64,000 nucleotides of DNA from Litomosoides sigmodontis (lineage: Eukaryota > Nematoda > Chromadorea > Rhabditida > Onchocercidae): positions 1,930,238 to 1,994,237 of the forward strand of contig OY718808.1 of the NCBI GenBank assembly GCA_963070105.1. Reading direction: 5' to 3'. The translations under genes were made by a program, and so were the position numbers. Below the pieces are notes generated by a model, which saw nothing but the letters and a program-made list of their open reading frames with translations, did no database searches and had not been told where the DNA came from. Below are positions 24,820-36,782 of this stretch, piece after piece (positions within the stretch are counted from its first letter, which is position 1; each line of letters opens with the position of its first letter).

Positions 24820-26319
24820 ATTCATAAACTTTCAGAAACTTCATGTCATTCACTTTCCGTACGTCAAAAAGTTTCAGCAATGAAAATTGATAATCAAATC
24901 TAATTGCTCAATCGAAGTGAACGTCAAAAATTAAAATTCACGGCATTTAATTGCCAAACAGACAGAAGATAAACAATAATATATCAACAAGTTGAATTTG
25001 ACATCGGTTTAGTCTGCGGTGAGACAGAGCCGACAGTTTAATTATAACAACCTAAATTATTAAATTTTCAAATAAAAAATTTCTACTTGAATGATCATCT
25101 ATCTATTGGTAAGTGTGGATTTAATTGCAATTAATATAAATCGGAACTATTACTTCGATTTGCAGGAAATTCAAACGTTTTTTCTCCCTCATTAACAATT
25201 TGATGACTGACGTGATCAAGCCTAGTGAAAAAGTAAATGAGCAGTTAGGACTTACGGCTTTCTAAAATTTTCTTAATTTAATTTCCACCCGACATTCCAC
25301 TTCCAGCTGCAATTCACAATGAAATAATTAAAAGTTCACTTAATATTTTATGTTTCATATTTGCATGTTAAATAAACCATTCAAATTTAAAATAAAAAAA
25401 CATGGGAGTGTCATCGCTCACTGATAGCACGTAGCTCTTTATCGAAGAAAATCGAAAAAAAAAAAGGAGCAATTATCAGTCTTCTGATGTGTTTTGCGTG
25501 CGCAGAAACGATAACGATGACGTACGTCTGCCTCTTATTGAAAGCGCGCTTGTCACTTAAGTGTTTATTGGTATCATTTCCGTTGATGACGCATTTTTCC
25601 ACTCAACCAAAATACCACCAAATGCTACCAAAGTTTCAACTACGTCATCGCATACCACCCCTGACACACACACACACACACACACACACACATCGATTGA
25701 AGAAATAAACGAAAAAATTGAAATAACTGCCAGATAGAAACGGTTAGAGGAACGTTGCAACAAGGAAATATTTTAACAATTTAAAGGTTTAAATTTTACT
25801 TAGAAATTTAATAGTTCTGTAAATTCTCCTTTACTGCAATACATATCACGCGTATACACACAAACACATAGACATACACGCGCACACACACCCACACACT
25901 CGCATATACGCATGGACACACTAAACGTACACGTGTGGTCTTTCAAACGGTATAAATGGAGTAAAAAAAAAATGCAGAGTTCATTATTTCATTATCAGTT
26001 TTGTTAACACGGATGACGGACGCAAGCGACTCAGATGAATTTTGCAATCATTTACGATCACTCGTTTTTGATCAGGTTATGATTGATTATCGATCAGTTG
26101 AATAAATCAAATAATTGTTGTTGTTTGCATGAATGCTATTGGGATGTTGTTGTTCGGGCTAAGTTAGACAGATAAACAAGGCTAACTGATAACAAAATGA
26201 TAATTACCAATAATTTATCTAGCAAATTATCACAGCTATATATTCATTATCTGGCAATTACAAGAAAGAATTAAAATGATGAAAATTTTAGTCTCTAAGG
26301 AATGAAATTGCAGAAACAT
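24820..26319. other. 1.5-kb spacer between the two REEP genes
   Basis: AT-rich spacer. An AATAAA at 25071-25076 is a candidate poly(A) signal for the first REEP gene. A phase-0 acceptor at 25165 followed by nine codons and a stop is a possible alternative last exon of that gene. A (CA)n run lies at 25664-25692, and a degenerate CA/TA/CG-rich stretch at about 25845-25940. Confidence 0.5.
26304..26313 (+). promoter_or_regulatory. Possible trans-splice acceptor before the REEP-MSP gene
   Basis: GAAATTGCAG ends 6 nt before the ATG at 26320. The spacing matches the acceptor-to-ATG spacing of the upstream REEP paralogue, which favours the ATG at 26320 over the in-frame one at 26302. Spliced-leader use is inference. 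Confidence 0.45.
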
Positions 26320-28788
26320 ATGACAGGTCGAGGTTTACGTTTTTTACGTGGAAAGACAGGCTTAGATGAATTAAATTTGGCGGTTTGCATTGGTGCAATC
26401 ACATCCCTGTATCTAATGATAGGACAATGTGCGCAAATGGTAGCAAATGCTATTCTTACAATGACGCCAATCTCACTTACCTACATCTTTCCAGCTGAAA
26501 AACCACCAACACCACAACTTCTCATTTATTGGTATGCAATTATTTGTTATGAATTTTCTAAGATTAAAAATTTCCAACTTCTTATGCATAGCAAAGAAAG
26601 AGATTTAAAATTCATCATAACACATTACTTATTTTGCTTAATTGAACTTCACATTGCTAATATTTCAAGCCTAATTGATTATTTAGAACAGATTAGATTG
26701 TTAACATTTGGTTGGAAACTGAAATGAAATAGTTCCTTCTGCGATCGATTTAGCGAACGAAATTTGTTTCTAGTTCGTTAAAATGATAATTAGCTTGTTC
26801 TAGGAGCGCATTTGGCCTATTAACTTTACTAGATTCTAATTTCGCACCCGAAAGTGGTTATTATTTTATTAAAGTAGTTCTGCTTGCATTACTCTTCTTG
26901 CATCCATTTGATGGCGCTGATCGAATTCTTTGGTACATTCGATTAGCTCATAGCGATCAAATTAGAGATGAGGTTTGAAATCTTCCGTTAGTAAATTTAT
27001 TTTCCACCTAATATTTCATGTAGCAAATTTTTGTAAAATTCAACTTAAATTTTGCAAATTACTAGTAAAAGTTTTTATAAAAAATATTTTTTCATCTCAC
27101 CTCTTCGGCATTTCTTCTCATACCTTTTTACTTCTAAAAAGACTCGGAAATATCAGAAATGGGAAAAAAATCTGAAATGATATTCAAAAAAATTGAAGCT
27201 TACAGGCAGCCATAACTCCACTTACCACAGAAGAAGTATCAAAAATATTAAAGAAGGAAAAATTAGTGCCATCTGGAGTAAATTTTCTCTAAAATTCCGT
27301 GCAATATCCTAAAATGATGAGGCGGAAATAATAGCATCATTAAACGTATTCCACTTTTCATAAGCAATTAATTAATACAACGTCTTTTAGCTAAAATTTT
27401 TCAATTTATGTTAGTAGGCAATGCTTTAATACTGATCTTGTAAGATAGCTTCATAACTGATATCACATGCAAAAATAGATTATTAGGACATTTAAATACG
27501 GGATACCGTAATTTACCGCAAAAGACCTAATTGATGTCCCGATCGATCTATTTCATTCAATTCTCAAAAAAATACTTTTCCAATACTTTTGCAATTATTA
27601 GTAAAATTACACGTTTGATAAATGGTAGAAAACACCCCTAATTTGGATGCCTTCTCAGGCGACGAAAACAGACAGTGCAACATCACAAGCCGTACGAAGC
27701 GACCATTCCTCATCCTATGATAGTGGTATTTTTTTTTGAATTTAAATGATTTGGAAAAGTAAGTATTACTAAAGCTGAATTATTATATTAAAGTTCAACG
27801 CAAAATTTTAGTCTTCTTGTAGTTTTAGAAGGCAAGAATCCAATGTTGTTTGATTCCGATTACAGAACTCAAGGCCATGAAGGTACAAGTGCGGAAAGCC
27901 TAAATGCAAATTACAGTCCGCATGACTTAGCATTTGAGCCGACGAAATATTTAGTTGGTTTAAATTAATTGAGGAACCAATTTTTTTAATTTCAGTTCGA
28001 AAGTTCAACTTGTAGCTTAATTACTAAAAATTTAATGTTTTAAATTTGAAAGATTTAAGATCTCATAATAAAAAAAAGAGTCAAACTTTTTTGAATGCTG
28101 TAAATGTGTCGATTATTTCTTTAGGTTTTTAATGCACCATATGATTTCGAAAATCTAACCTATTTCATACGCATTCGTAACACGTCAGCGAAATATATTG
28201 CATACGCTATTAAGAGTAACGCAATATCACGTGTTTTTGCAACGCCACCATGTGGTATTTTACCACCAAAACAAAAATGCGACATTGCAGTTACCGTTAA
28301 GGTAACATATTAATACGATATCACGAAATACGAAAATAACTGCTTAAATACTAACAAAGAACTGTCATTTTCAAAATTACAACCTGATTTAGAGCATGGA
28401 TAAATTCAATGAACAATTAGTTCAAAATGATCGCCTTGCATTTGACTATGTGTTCTGCCCACCTGAAACAAAACAATTTAAATTTAGACTACTACAGGTT
28501 TGTACTTCGCACTTTAAATCTCGTAATGACCATGGAGAAAGGTCTTGTCATAGGAGTAATAATGACTTCATTATAAAAGATTATTTAATAAGATGGAATT
28601 TCCTGCTGTGATAGGATACGTAATATATAGGAGACCGAAATGAAGCTTCCATTCTTGTAGTGAAAGTAAATGCTATAGCGCAGGTGGTTCCTGGAATTTT
28701 TCGTTTCATTTTTCGCCATTTGCTGTAGTGCTTATTTCAGACTGAAGTACGACGAAGGAAAAACATTTACATCAAGTATAATCCATAA
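26320..28788 (+). CDS. REEP-MSP fusion protein (ER hairpin module plus VAP/MSP-like domain)
   Basis: Nine coding exons: 26320-26531, 26804-26972, 27206-27277, 27659-27725, 27823-27953, 28125-28301, 28393-28522, 28631-28683, 28741-28788 (1059 nt, 352 aa). Residues 1-127 are a REEP/DP1/HVA22 module (ANAILTMTPISLTYIFPAEK, LLIYWSAFGLLTLLDSNFAP, LLALLFLHPFDGADR). A linker of about 75 residues follows. From about residue 204 comes a major-sperm-protein fold: DLAFEPTKYLVFNAPYDFEN, then IRIRNTSAKYIAYAIKSNA, TPPCGILPPK, FDYVFCPPE, and a C-terminal RRRKNIYIKYNP that closely matches MSP endings. MSP domains are cytoskeletal in sperm and peptide-binding in ER VAP proteins. The REEP part would anchor this one in ER membrane. 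Exon 7 is drawn to the donor TCTC|GTAATG because the usual-looking CAG|GTTTGT at 28497 breaks the frame into exon 8. Confidence 0.8.
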
Positions 28789-29307
28789 TTGCCACAACAT
28801 TTAAAATATCCAAATAGTACACATTGATTCTACAAAGCAAACATTCCCGTTACGACAATTCAGAACAAGTATTCTAATATAACCGTTTCATCGAATTGCG
28901 CATTATAAATCCAAATTTTACGATTGGCATTAAAGCTTTAAAAATTCGTTGTAACTGAGAGCTCAGTCAGAAGAATTAAAATTTAATAAGCAACGGTTAG
29001 CCAATGAGAAATTAAAATTGACTGAACTTTAAAGCAAGCATTACAATTAAAATTGATTGAATGTTAGAACAAGCATTTCTTCTAAAATACTCACACAATC
29101 GAAATAAACAATAAACAGAAGAAATATTTTGGAAAGATTAAAATAGATATAAACACTTCGCTACGTCTGGAGTGTTACCGCTAGGTTTTCCCTGTTATAC
29201 TGGCGTAAATCAGCACTGATTTCGTATACAGACTTCATAGAAGAGAATTTATCGATTGCAAAATAATTACAAACAAATAATTAGGTCACTGTACATCTAA
29301 GCTCTAT
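28789..29307. other. Convergent 3' spacer between REEP-MSP and DCAF7 genes
   Basis: About 0.5 kb separates the stop codons of two genes that face each other. It should hold both 3' UTRs. A plus-strand AATAAA occurs near 29103. Nothing else is recognised. Confidence 0.5.
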
Positions 29308-31676
29308 TTACACTCGTAATATTTCTAACATATTTCTATAACAAATTGATATCCAATCTGGAAAGGCAGCGGCCCAATGCACCTGATTAATCTAAAATTT
29401 GGTTTTTTTTTAACATCTAATAGTAACAGAGGTTTAAAACAGACGTTAACCAAAAATAATAGAATTCTAAAACGAATTATTCGACTCGAAGATATATCTT
29501 GCAGATAAACATTCTTGCATTACTATATGTAGAGTAATTTATAGAACTTATGCGACTAATCCTCATTTTAAGGAAATGTTTTACCTCGCCACCCGCTTGA
29601 TAAGCCAAAATAGGATCGTCAACAGGTCTGGGCATCGTATGAACATCCCAAATTAATGCTTGACTATCACCACCTGAATCGAAATTAATAGGGAAAGCAA
29701 ATCAGTACAAAGATAAGAAGAAATTAATAAGAGTTCTTAATACTTAGATAGCTCACCTGCTGTACAAATATGACATGAAGAATGTGGGGCCCATGCAATG
29801 CCATTTACTCGTCCCCGATGATTGTCTAGTTTAGCTACCGGTGTGCAAGGTATGCGTACGTCAAGAATTATCACCTAAATTGAAGCGAATTTAAACTAAA
29901 TACACATTAATTCAATTTAAGGTGCAGTGGATTCCTCGACATTAAAACTGCTCATTACAAACAGTAAACTGGATAGATTACAACCTAAGTAGTAAATTGC
30001 AACTAATTGCTTATAGCCGCTTACAACATGGAAAATGAATAAAACCTCTGCAGAGTCTTGAACAAACGTAGCGATATAATTGCAATCTTGCTTATTGCAC
30101 TCTAAGCGTAATAATGGTGCATGTGACGGTTCCTCGAACATAATTGTTGAGTGCTCAAGATGGCGTAAATCAAACATTCTTAGGCTGCCATCTGCTCCTA
30201 AAAATCTGATAGTGTTCAACACAAATTAATCTGATATCATCTATTGTTTCATTTTGCATGTTAATATATTTTACTTCATTTTTTTCTAATCTCACTTCGC
30301 ATGTTAATATATTTTTGAAAACTTTTGATCATTTACGAATTGGGCCGCTACGTTCATGAAAAGGAACTTCCTTGAACATCACTTCTCTACATATGTATGC
30401 ACTTATACTGACTACTATTCAATTAGAAAAATCGGTGAAGACGTAATATGTGAAAATAACTAAAAACATGCCAACACTAGCAAATATTTCACGACCACTC
30501 GCCATCCTTGTAAAAGCAATATCAAATACTTCCTTATCATGGGCAATCAATTGTGTCTTCACAGTACCTTCTGTTGATCGCGCAACGCTGATCGCTTGAC
30601 CAGTCTAAAAGACAAAAAAAAATCTTCCGTTTGTATGTTTATCTAGCGGGTTTTCATAATAACCACAACTGAGTTTTAATTTTAATTTCATAGTAATTAA
30701 CCTCAACTTGCCAAATGGTACACGTTGTGTCTATACTTGAAGTGCCGATGAGACTAACATCAACGTCATTCCAGTCAAATGATGTTAACGGTGCACAGTA
30801 TTCACTGCTTCGATTCTAAAATGACTTGGTAAAAATCTGCTTTATTTTCCAACATTGCACTGAAAGTTTGAAATGTTAGAATTCGTTCATGATTTCAATA
30901 TGATTTCTAATAAGAGATTTCAAAATTTAAGTTTTCCACATATTCGTAACATAAATAAGATGCTTAGAAAAAAAGTTCATGATATTCAAAACCAAACGTG
31001 CAATTGAGAATATTGGGTTTAACCATACATTGTTGAGAAAAACTTCAATTTGTGCACCGTCAGTACCACCTACACGCCACAGCCGTAAATAATCTCCGGT
31101 TGTAGCAATTAAGTCTGGATATATTCCTTTCTAAAAATTCTATATACAGACACACATAAATTTGAAAAAAAACCTCGATACACGTCTATGATCGATCATA
31201 CTACACATACAGTTTAAAACGCCTTCCACTAGAACCAAGAATTATTAAAATTAATTGTACATCAGGAAGACGTTACTAATATTTGTACCGACTGCATAAA
31301 AACATACTTGATCTGGAATCCACATCACCTTTGTAGGTGGATAGGGATGATCGAAGCTACCACAGTCGACAAATTCACCAGCATCTTCGTCAAGCTTCAC
31401 TATTGAAACCTATAATCGACAAAAGAACTATTGCTTCAGCTCTTAATACTTCAATGTATTTACAACAATAAACAGGAATAAGGGAGGCGAAGGCGACAAT
31501 ACCTTATTATTGTATTCCTCAATGAAGCTTGCCAATGCTAAGCGGAACTTCTTTGATGAGTCGGGATGCTGCGACCAACCGGTGGAGTACAATGTATGTG
31601 GTGCTTCATATTTATACACCTCTTTGTGCTTGGAATTTGAACTCGATATCCCACCTTCAACCAATAAATTTGTCAT
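29308..31676 (-). CDS. DCAF7: DCAF7/WDR68/AN11-family WD40 protein
   Basis: Nine coding exons, 5' to 3': 31676-31503, 31409-31308, 31130-31029, 30815-30702, 30604-30472, 30197-30046, 29874-29757, 29673-29585, 29391-29308 (1068 nt, 355 aa). Family members are about 340 aa. Near-invariant DCAF7 phrases are visible in order: [130 protein letters not shown] and the C-terminal LEILRV. Known role: a scaffold that binds DYRK/HIPK kinases and DDB1-CUL4 and supports developmental signalling. The ATG at 31676 lies one base after a TTTAG acceptor, so an upstream non-coding exon or a spliced leader is likely. The intron after 30472 has a GC donor. This copy is closer to the human protein than its tandem neighbour. 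Confidence 0.92.
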
Positions 31677-32936
31677 CCTAAATTGTCAACAAACACACAT
31701 ACAACTTCTACTACATACTAATAATATGATATAAAGTAATATTATATGCCCAAATATCATGTTGTCCATAGAAATTCAGCTTACTCGGTTGATTGGATCC
31801 CATTTGCGCAATCTCGTTATTCATAATTTGCTGCATTACGTGAGATAAATGCTGTGTAATTGCCATCAATCTTAACACCAAACTATCAACAATTCTGCTT
31901 TACTATTATCCTGTAATACAAAGAACAAGATTTCAAAGAAAAGTTTTGGGAAAATTTGAAAATGACACAGCTAAAACAGAAGCGGAGATAATTGTAAAAG
32001 TTCCAATTAAATAACCATTTGAATAGCGAACAAATAAAAAGCCGGAAATCAATGGACAGAAAATTTTACTTTTTAATATAAATTATAGCAGTGCTTCATC
32101 CCTGAAGTTTCAAGCGTTGAGAAATAACAATGAACAAAATATGTTATAATGAAAGCAAAGAAATGGAGATTTTTATCCTCAATCCTTTAATGTATATATA
32201 TACACCGCAAAAGGAGCATACAATATACCTTTCGCAATGAAAAGTAAGGTGAGAAACAATAAAATTTTTAATGAGAATTGCAATCAAAGCAGGAAATCCA
32301 GAATTGCTAGACACTTTATGCAAATTATTACTGTGATCCATATCAATTGTTAACCTATGCTATGTGACATAAGTAGCAATCTTTGAAGCACATAATTCGT
32401 TGGTAAACTGATGACATTCCATACACAGATTTTTTAAGTTGGAAATAACTGTTCCTTCCACCGAATAACGATTATAAACGCACCGTGAATTAAATAAAAA
32501 TAACAATGTGTTTACGATATGTCAGCTATTAAAAAAAATACATATATAATGCAAAAATTTGAACAATAATAGTACTGCATCCATTCACCAGTATTATGAA
32601 AAAGAGCGGTTAGAATGATCCAATAGCAGTTATAAATTCAAAAAAATACAAAGAAATAACAATAAAATAAGTAATCATTCGGAATTCAAAACTTATTTAT
32701 CCCTTTTGTAATATCGTGCTCTTGTTTTCATGAAAGATTCAAAAAGTGAGAAGGTATAATTGTTAGAAGATACCTTCTTTACAAATGAAATTGGATAGGA
32801 ATGTTACAGATTTGATCGTTTGACCACGACATTAGGAGATTAGGAGAAAGATGTCATTAATACTTACGAGCAAAGACACGACAAAAATTTTTAATAACTC
32901 AAAAAATTGGCCTCTAAATTAAAATCGAGAAATTTT
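31677..32936. other. 1.26-kb spacer between the two DCAF7-like genes
   Basis: Spacer between two minus-strand tandem paralogues. Just upstream of the downstream gene, a minus-strand ATG frame (about 31864 down to 31785, Gln/Met-rich) ends in a good donor, A|GTAAGC. Its phase would give an immediate stop if joined to the acceptor at 31677, so I treat it as a possible untranslated exon only. The rest is AT-rich without signal. Confidence 0.45.
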
Positions 32937-35900
32937 TCAAACTCGAAGGATTTCCAAACACTTTCCAAAACAAATGCAAATCCAGTCTATCTGAGAAGCT
33001 GACCAATGCACTTGATTAACCTGAAAAGAAAAGCAGAAATCAATTTTGAGATAGTATTTGTTATCAACTTAGCTGATAAATTATTAGCGAGAGGAAATGG
33101 AGGAAAAAAACCATCATTTTGATTTGGGTTTTGCAATAAAATAAAATTTGAAAATATACAAATTAACCATGAACATAATTGTTAATTTCGTAATTCTTCT
33201 GGAAATTAATTCTGCTGTTAAAAAATGCTGCCCATTAGTTTCGGTGAACGCTACTTCATAGATAAATTTGTACACAAAAACTTCCTTATGGTAATAAGGT
33301 TTACTAATAAATACAAAAAATCTTCCGAGTTTCATCGATAAGTAAATTAAGGTCTTTCACAGATAATAAACTACTTCCTTCCATTAGAATTTCAGCCAGT
33401 AAGGACCAAAAGGATGTTAAAGCAATCAAAGCGCCCTGCAAGAGCTTGATCGATTCAGTAATCATTGCTTTAAAATCTATTACATACGACAAAAATTACC
33501 TCTCCTTCAGCTTGGTATGCCAATATTGGATCTTCAACTGGTCTCGGCATTGGCGAGATGTCCCAAATTAAGGCTTGACGATCATCCCCTAAACCAAGCA
33601 AATATTTCTTGATGAGTTTGTAGTTAGTTAAAATAGATATATTGAAGCTTGAAATGAATCTTTTGAAATTACCGGCTGTGCATATGTGACATGAAGAATG
33701 TGGAGCCCAAGCAACACCGTTTACACAAGCGCGATGATTGTGAAGCCTAGCAAGGGGATTACAAGGCACTCTTATATCCACTATTACTACCTAGAAAACA
33801 TACCAAATACAAATGTTAATCTGAAAAAATGTTTTAGCACAATTTATAGTTACTAATTATACTAAATCCTAAATTGCTAACTAGGTTGAAAGTTCGCACA
33901 TCTGTATTAATTTAGCTCAAGATCATTCTCCAGCTGTTGAAAGCTTCTACAAAATCTATGATAATTTGCTGAATACCATTAGTAATGAGCTTTCAAAATT
34001 CAGTTCAACAAAGTTCGTTCAATTACCAAAACTATATAGCTCTTGAATGATATAATGTTATACCTCAGCAGAATCCTGCGCAAAAGTAGCTAAGTAGTGA
34101 CTCTCTTGCTTGTTCCATGCTAACCTCATCAGCGGTGAACGTAAAGGGTCTTCATAAATTATTGTAGAGTGTTGCAAATTTCGTAAATCAAATAATCGAG
34201 CGCTTCCATCCGCACCTGTTGTCTTTCGTATAACATTTGATACGACTAATGTTTAATTTATTTAATTTAGAAGTTTCTTTCAAAGACATTTATTCTTAAC
34301 TATATGGTACAATTTTTACAGTAATAGCCTCTCTGTTAGTTTTTTGCCTACGCAGATATAAGAAACTTTCAGAAATCAGCAATTAATAACAACAAAGCAA
34401 AATATGAGACGAAATACGCCTACTAAATGTACGATTTCTTAATGGTACACAACAAGGACGAAATTATTTTTGCTTAGTTCCTAAAAGCCACGATTTTCAC
34501 CACATACCAACAGTGGCGAAATTATCCCTTCCACGATTTATTCGTGAAAATTTGATATCATGCACTGGCTTATCATGAGCTATCAACTGTGTTTTGACAC
34601 TTCCATTAGTTTTTTTGGTCTGCGCAAGTGCCTGTCCCGTCTGAAAATCGCCATAAAAACATCCTATCGTCAATAGTAAAAAAATGATCAAGGTGTTACA
34701 AACAACCAAATCAGTCACCTTCCACAGAGTCGTATTGACCTAACACGTAAGACACACTTAAAATGAGTACCACGTTAAACATTGTGATAAAGAAATTAAA
34801 TTGAAATCAAGTATGTACTAAAATAATCCTAATTTTTTAGGATGATCACCTCAAGCTGCCAGATGGTGCAACTCATATCGATCGAAGAAGTACCAATTAA
34901 AGTTGGGTCAACGTCATTCCAGTCAAAATTTGTCAGTGGTCCAGAATAATTTGATGCTTGTTTCTGCAAGTTTCTGTATGTTTATATTTTGCAATTCTAT
35001 TTTTCGCAAGTTTATAATATTTATATGGTTTTAATACACATCATGTAATATTCATTCTGTGCGTTTATAATGTAACTTCGAATACTGGGGACGACAGCAC
35101 AACCTAGCAATCTTTAAGTAGTTCCATAGATCAGAAATCACTAGTAAGTTATCAGCAAGGTTAACTAGACAGAGATACTATTACCATAACAACATACATT
35201 ATTTAAGATACATTCCATCATTACAGAATTTGGCTCTACGCGATAAATTTTCAAACATTCTCCACTGGTTGCCAACAAATCAGGATAGGAGTCCATCTGC
35301 AAAAATGTAATATGTAATGCGTGTGACGATAACACGAACAGATAAGCTTTACTTCGATTAATTCACATCTGCGAAAACATCAAAATAATACGAACCATAT
35401 CTGGAATCCACTGAATACAGTTCGGCGGAAATGTATGCTCGAATGAAAGTCTTTCCACAAGTTCACCCTGTTGTTCATCCAACTGTATGAGTGATACCTG
35501 CGAATAAACTAAAATGAACACAAATACTGAAAAATCAAGACAAATGTAAACACCAAAATGTCTTACAGAAAGTTTACGGTACTCATTTGCTGAAATGTAG
35601 TACGTAGCTCACTTGACCCCTGTACTTTCTCAATTATTTCATTACTAATAATTATTAATAATATATTGCAACAAATAGAATTTAAGCACTACCAATGCTG
35701 CATCAAATAAACGGAATATTTAATTAAAACGAACCCTGTTATTATGAGGTTTATCTTCCACAACACTGCCAACGGCAATCCGCCATCGACCTTCTGAGTC
35801 TGTTTTACTGGACCAACCAGCCGCAAAAAGTGGTCGATTTGAAGTGAAACGATAAATTTGGCGACGCTTCGGTGGGACAGGAGGAGCTGGTGCTGCAATC

Positions 35901-36782
35901 GTTGGTGTCGGAGGAGGAGCACTTTCAATGCTACCTGGCCCTGACTGCCGAGACATGCCGGTATTTGTCGGTACTGCTGGAAAACGAGAGATGAAACTTG
36001 TAACTTGTAACATTTATTAGTTACAAATGAGAAATTGAATCTTAAAATGTGTGCAGAATAATGACATAAAAAGATCTTTCTAGGAATCTTTTCCTCCAAA
36101 AAAATTTTAAGTTCTACAACGCATCTTTTAACTCATTCTCATGAAGTGGATCTTTTAAACTTGAGCGAACTCTAGCACATATGTTCAAAAACTGTTAATG
36201 TTTTTACCCATTCCTAAGAAGACTGTGTACTTCTCATGTCATACAAAAAAAACTTGAGGATCAAATTTCTTGTTAAAAGTTGCATTATTGATAGTGGGTT
36301 TTCCTACCAATGCATGCCCTCATCCCTAGACGTTAATCTAGTAATCCGTGAATGCAGCTAATTTCACTGATATCCGGAAAATTCAACACTTTTAATTTGA
36401 ACGATCTTTTACATTAGTTATGGTAACTAAATTAAATTCGGCACTTTGATTATTTTGAAAGTAAAACATTCACCTGCAATAAGGGTGCTAACAGTAATAA
36501 TGATTACGGCGAGTGAACACTGGTCACTAACTCAGAGTTCCACTTTCGATGTATAATTCCACAATAAAGCATCAAAATCCATACAAATGGTAAGTGGATG
36601 GTAAGGATGATTCTAGTAAAACATATGCTAATGATATACTAACATGTAGCAGTTGTACTAGCAATCTGATGACCTGCGGTCATTTGCTGCTGCATCGTTT
36701 GTTGTACGCTGGTGGTACTTGATGGAAATGATGACGAATTCCCTGACGGCATTGCAACCATTTGCCCAAAACCGTAAAACAT
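32937..36782 (-). CDS. Divergent DCAF7/AN11 paralogue with Ser/Gln/Pro-rich N-terminus
   Basis: Ten coding exons, 5' to 3': 36782-36644, 35976-35735, 35497-35396, 35296-35198, 34963-34850, 34640-34508, 34215-34064, 33790-33673, 33588-33500, 33020-32937 (1272 nt, 423 aa). Residues from about 85 follow the DCAF7 order: [109 protein letters not shown], and LEILRV before TGA. The N-terminus adds about 85 residues: a Ser/Thr/Gln-rich exon, then a Pro/Ala-rich stretch ([16 protein letters not shown]) that is absent from typical family members. The last seven coding exons have the same lengths as those of the neighbour. Start ATG 36782 follows an in-frame stop 12 nt upstream. A second in-frame ATG (MSRQSG) lies 18 nt into the 35976 exon and could serve if that exon's TTTTCCAG acceptor is trans-spliced. 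Scaffold function is inferred from family. Confidence 0.88.

Noticed and set aside
31785..31864. Coding first exon for the DCAF7 gene (MAITQHLSHVMQQ)
   Set aside because: Its good donor is phase 1, and joining to the acceptor at 31677 would create an immediate TGA, so it can be at most an untranslated exon.
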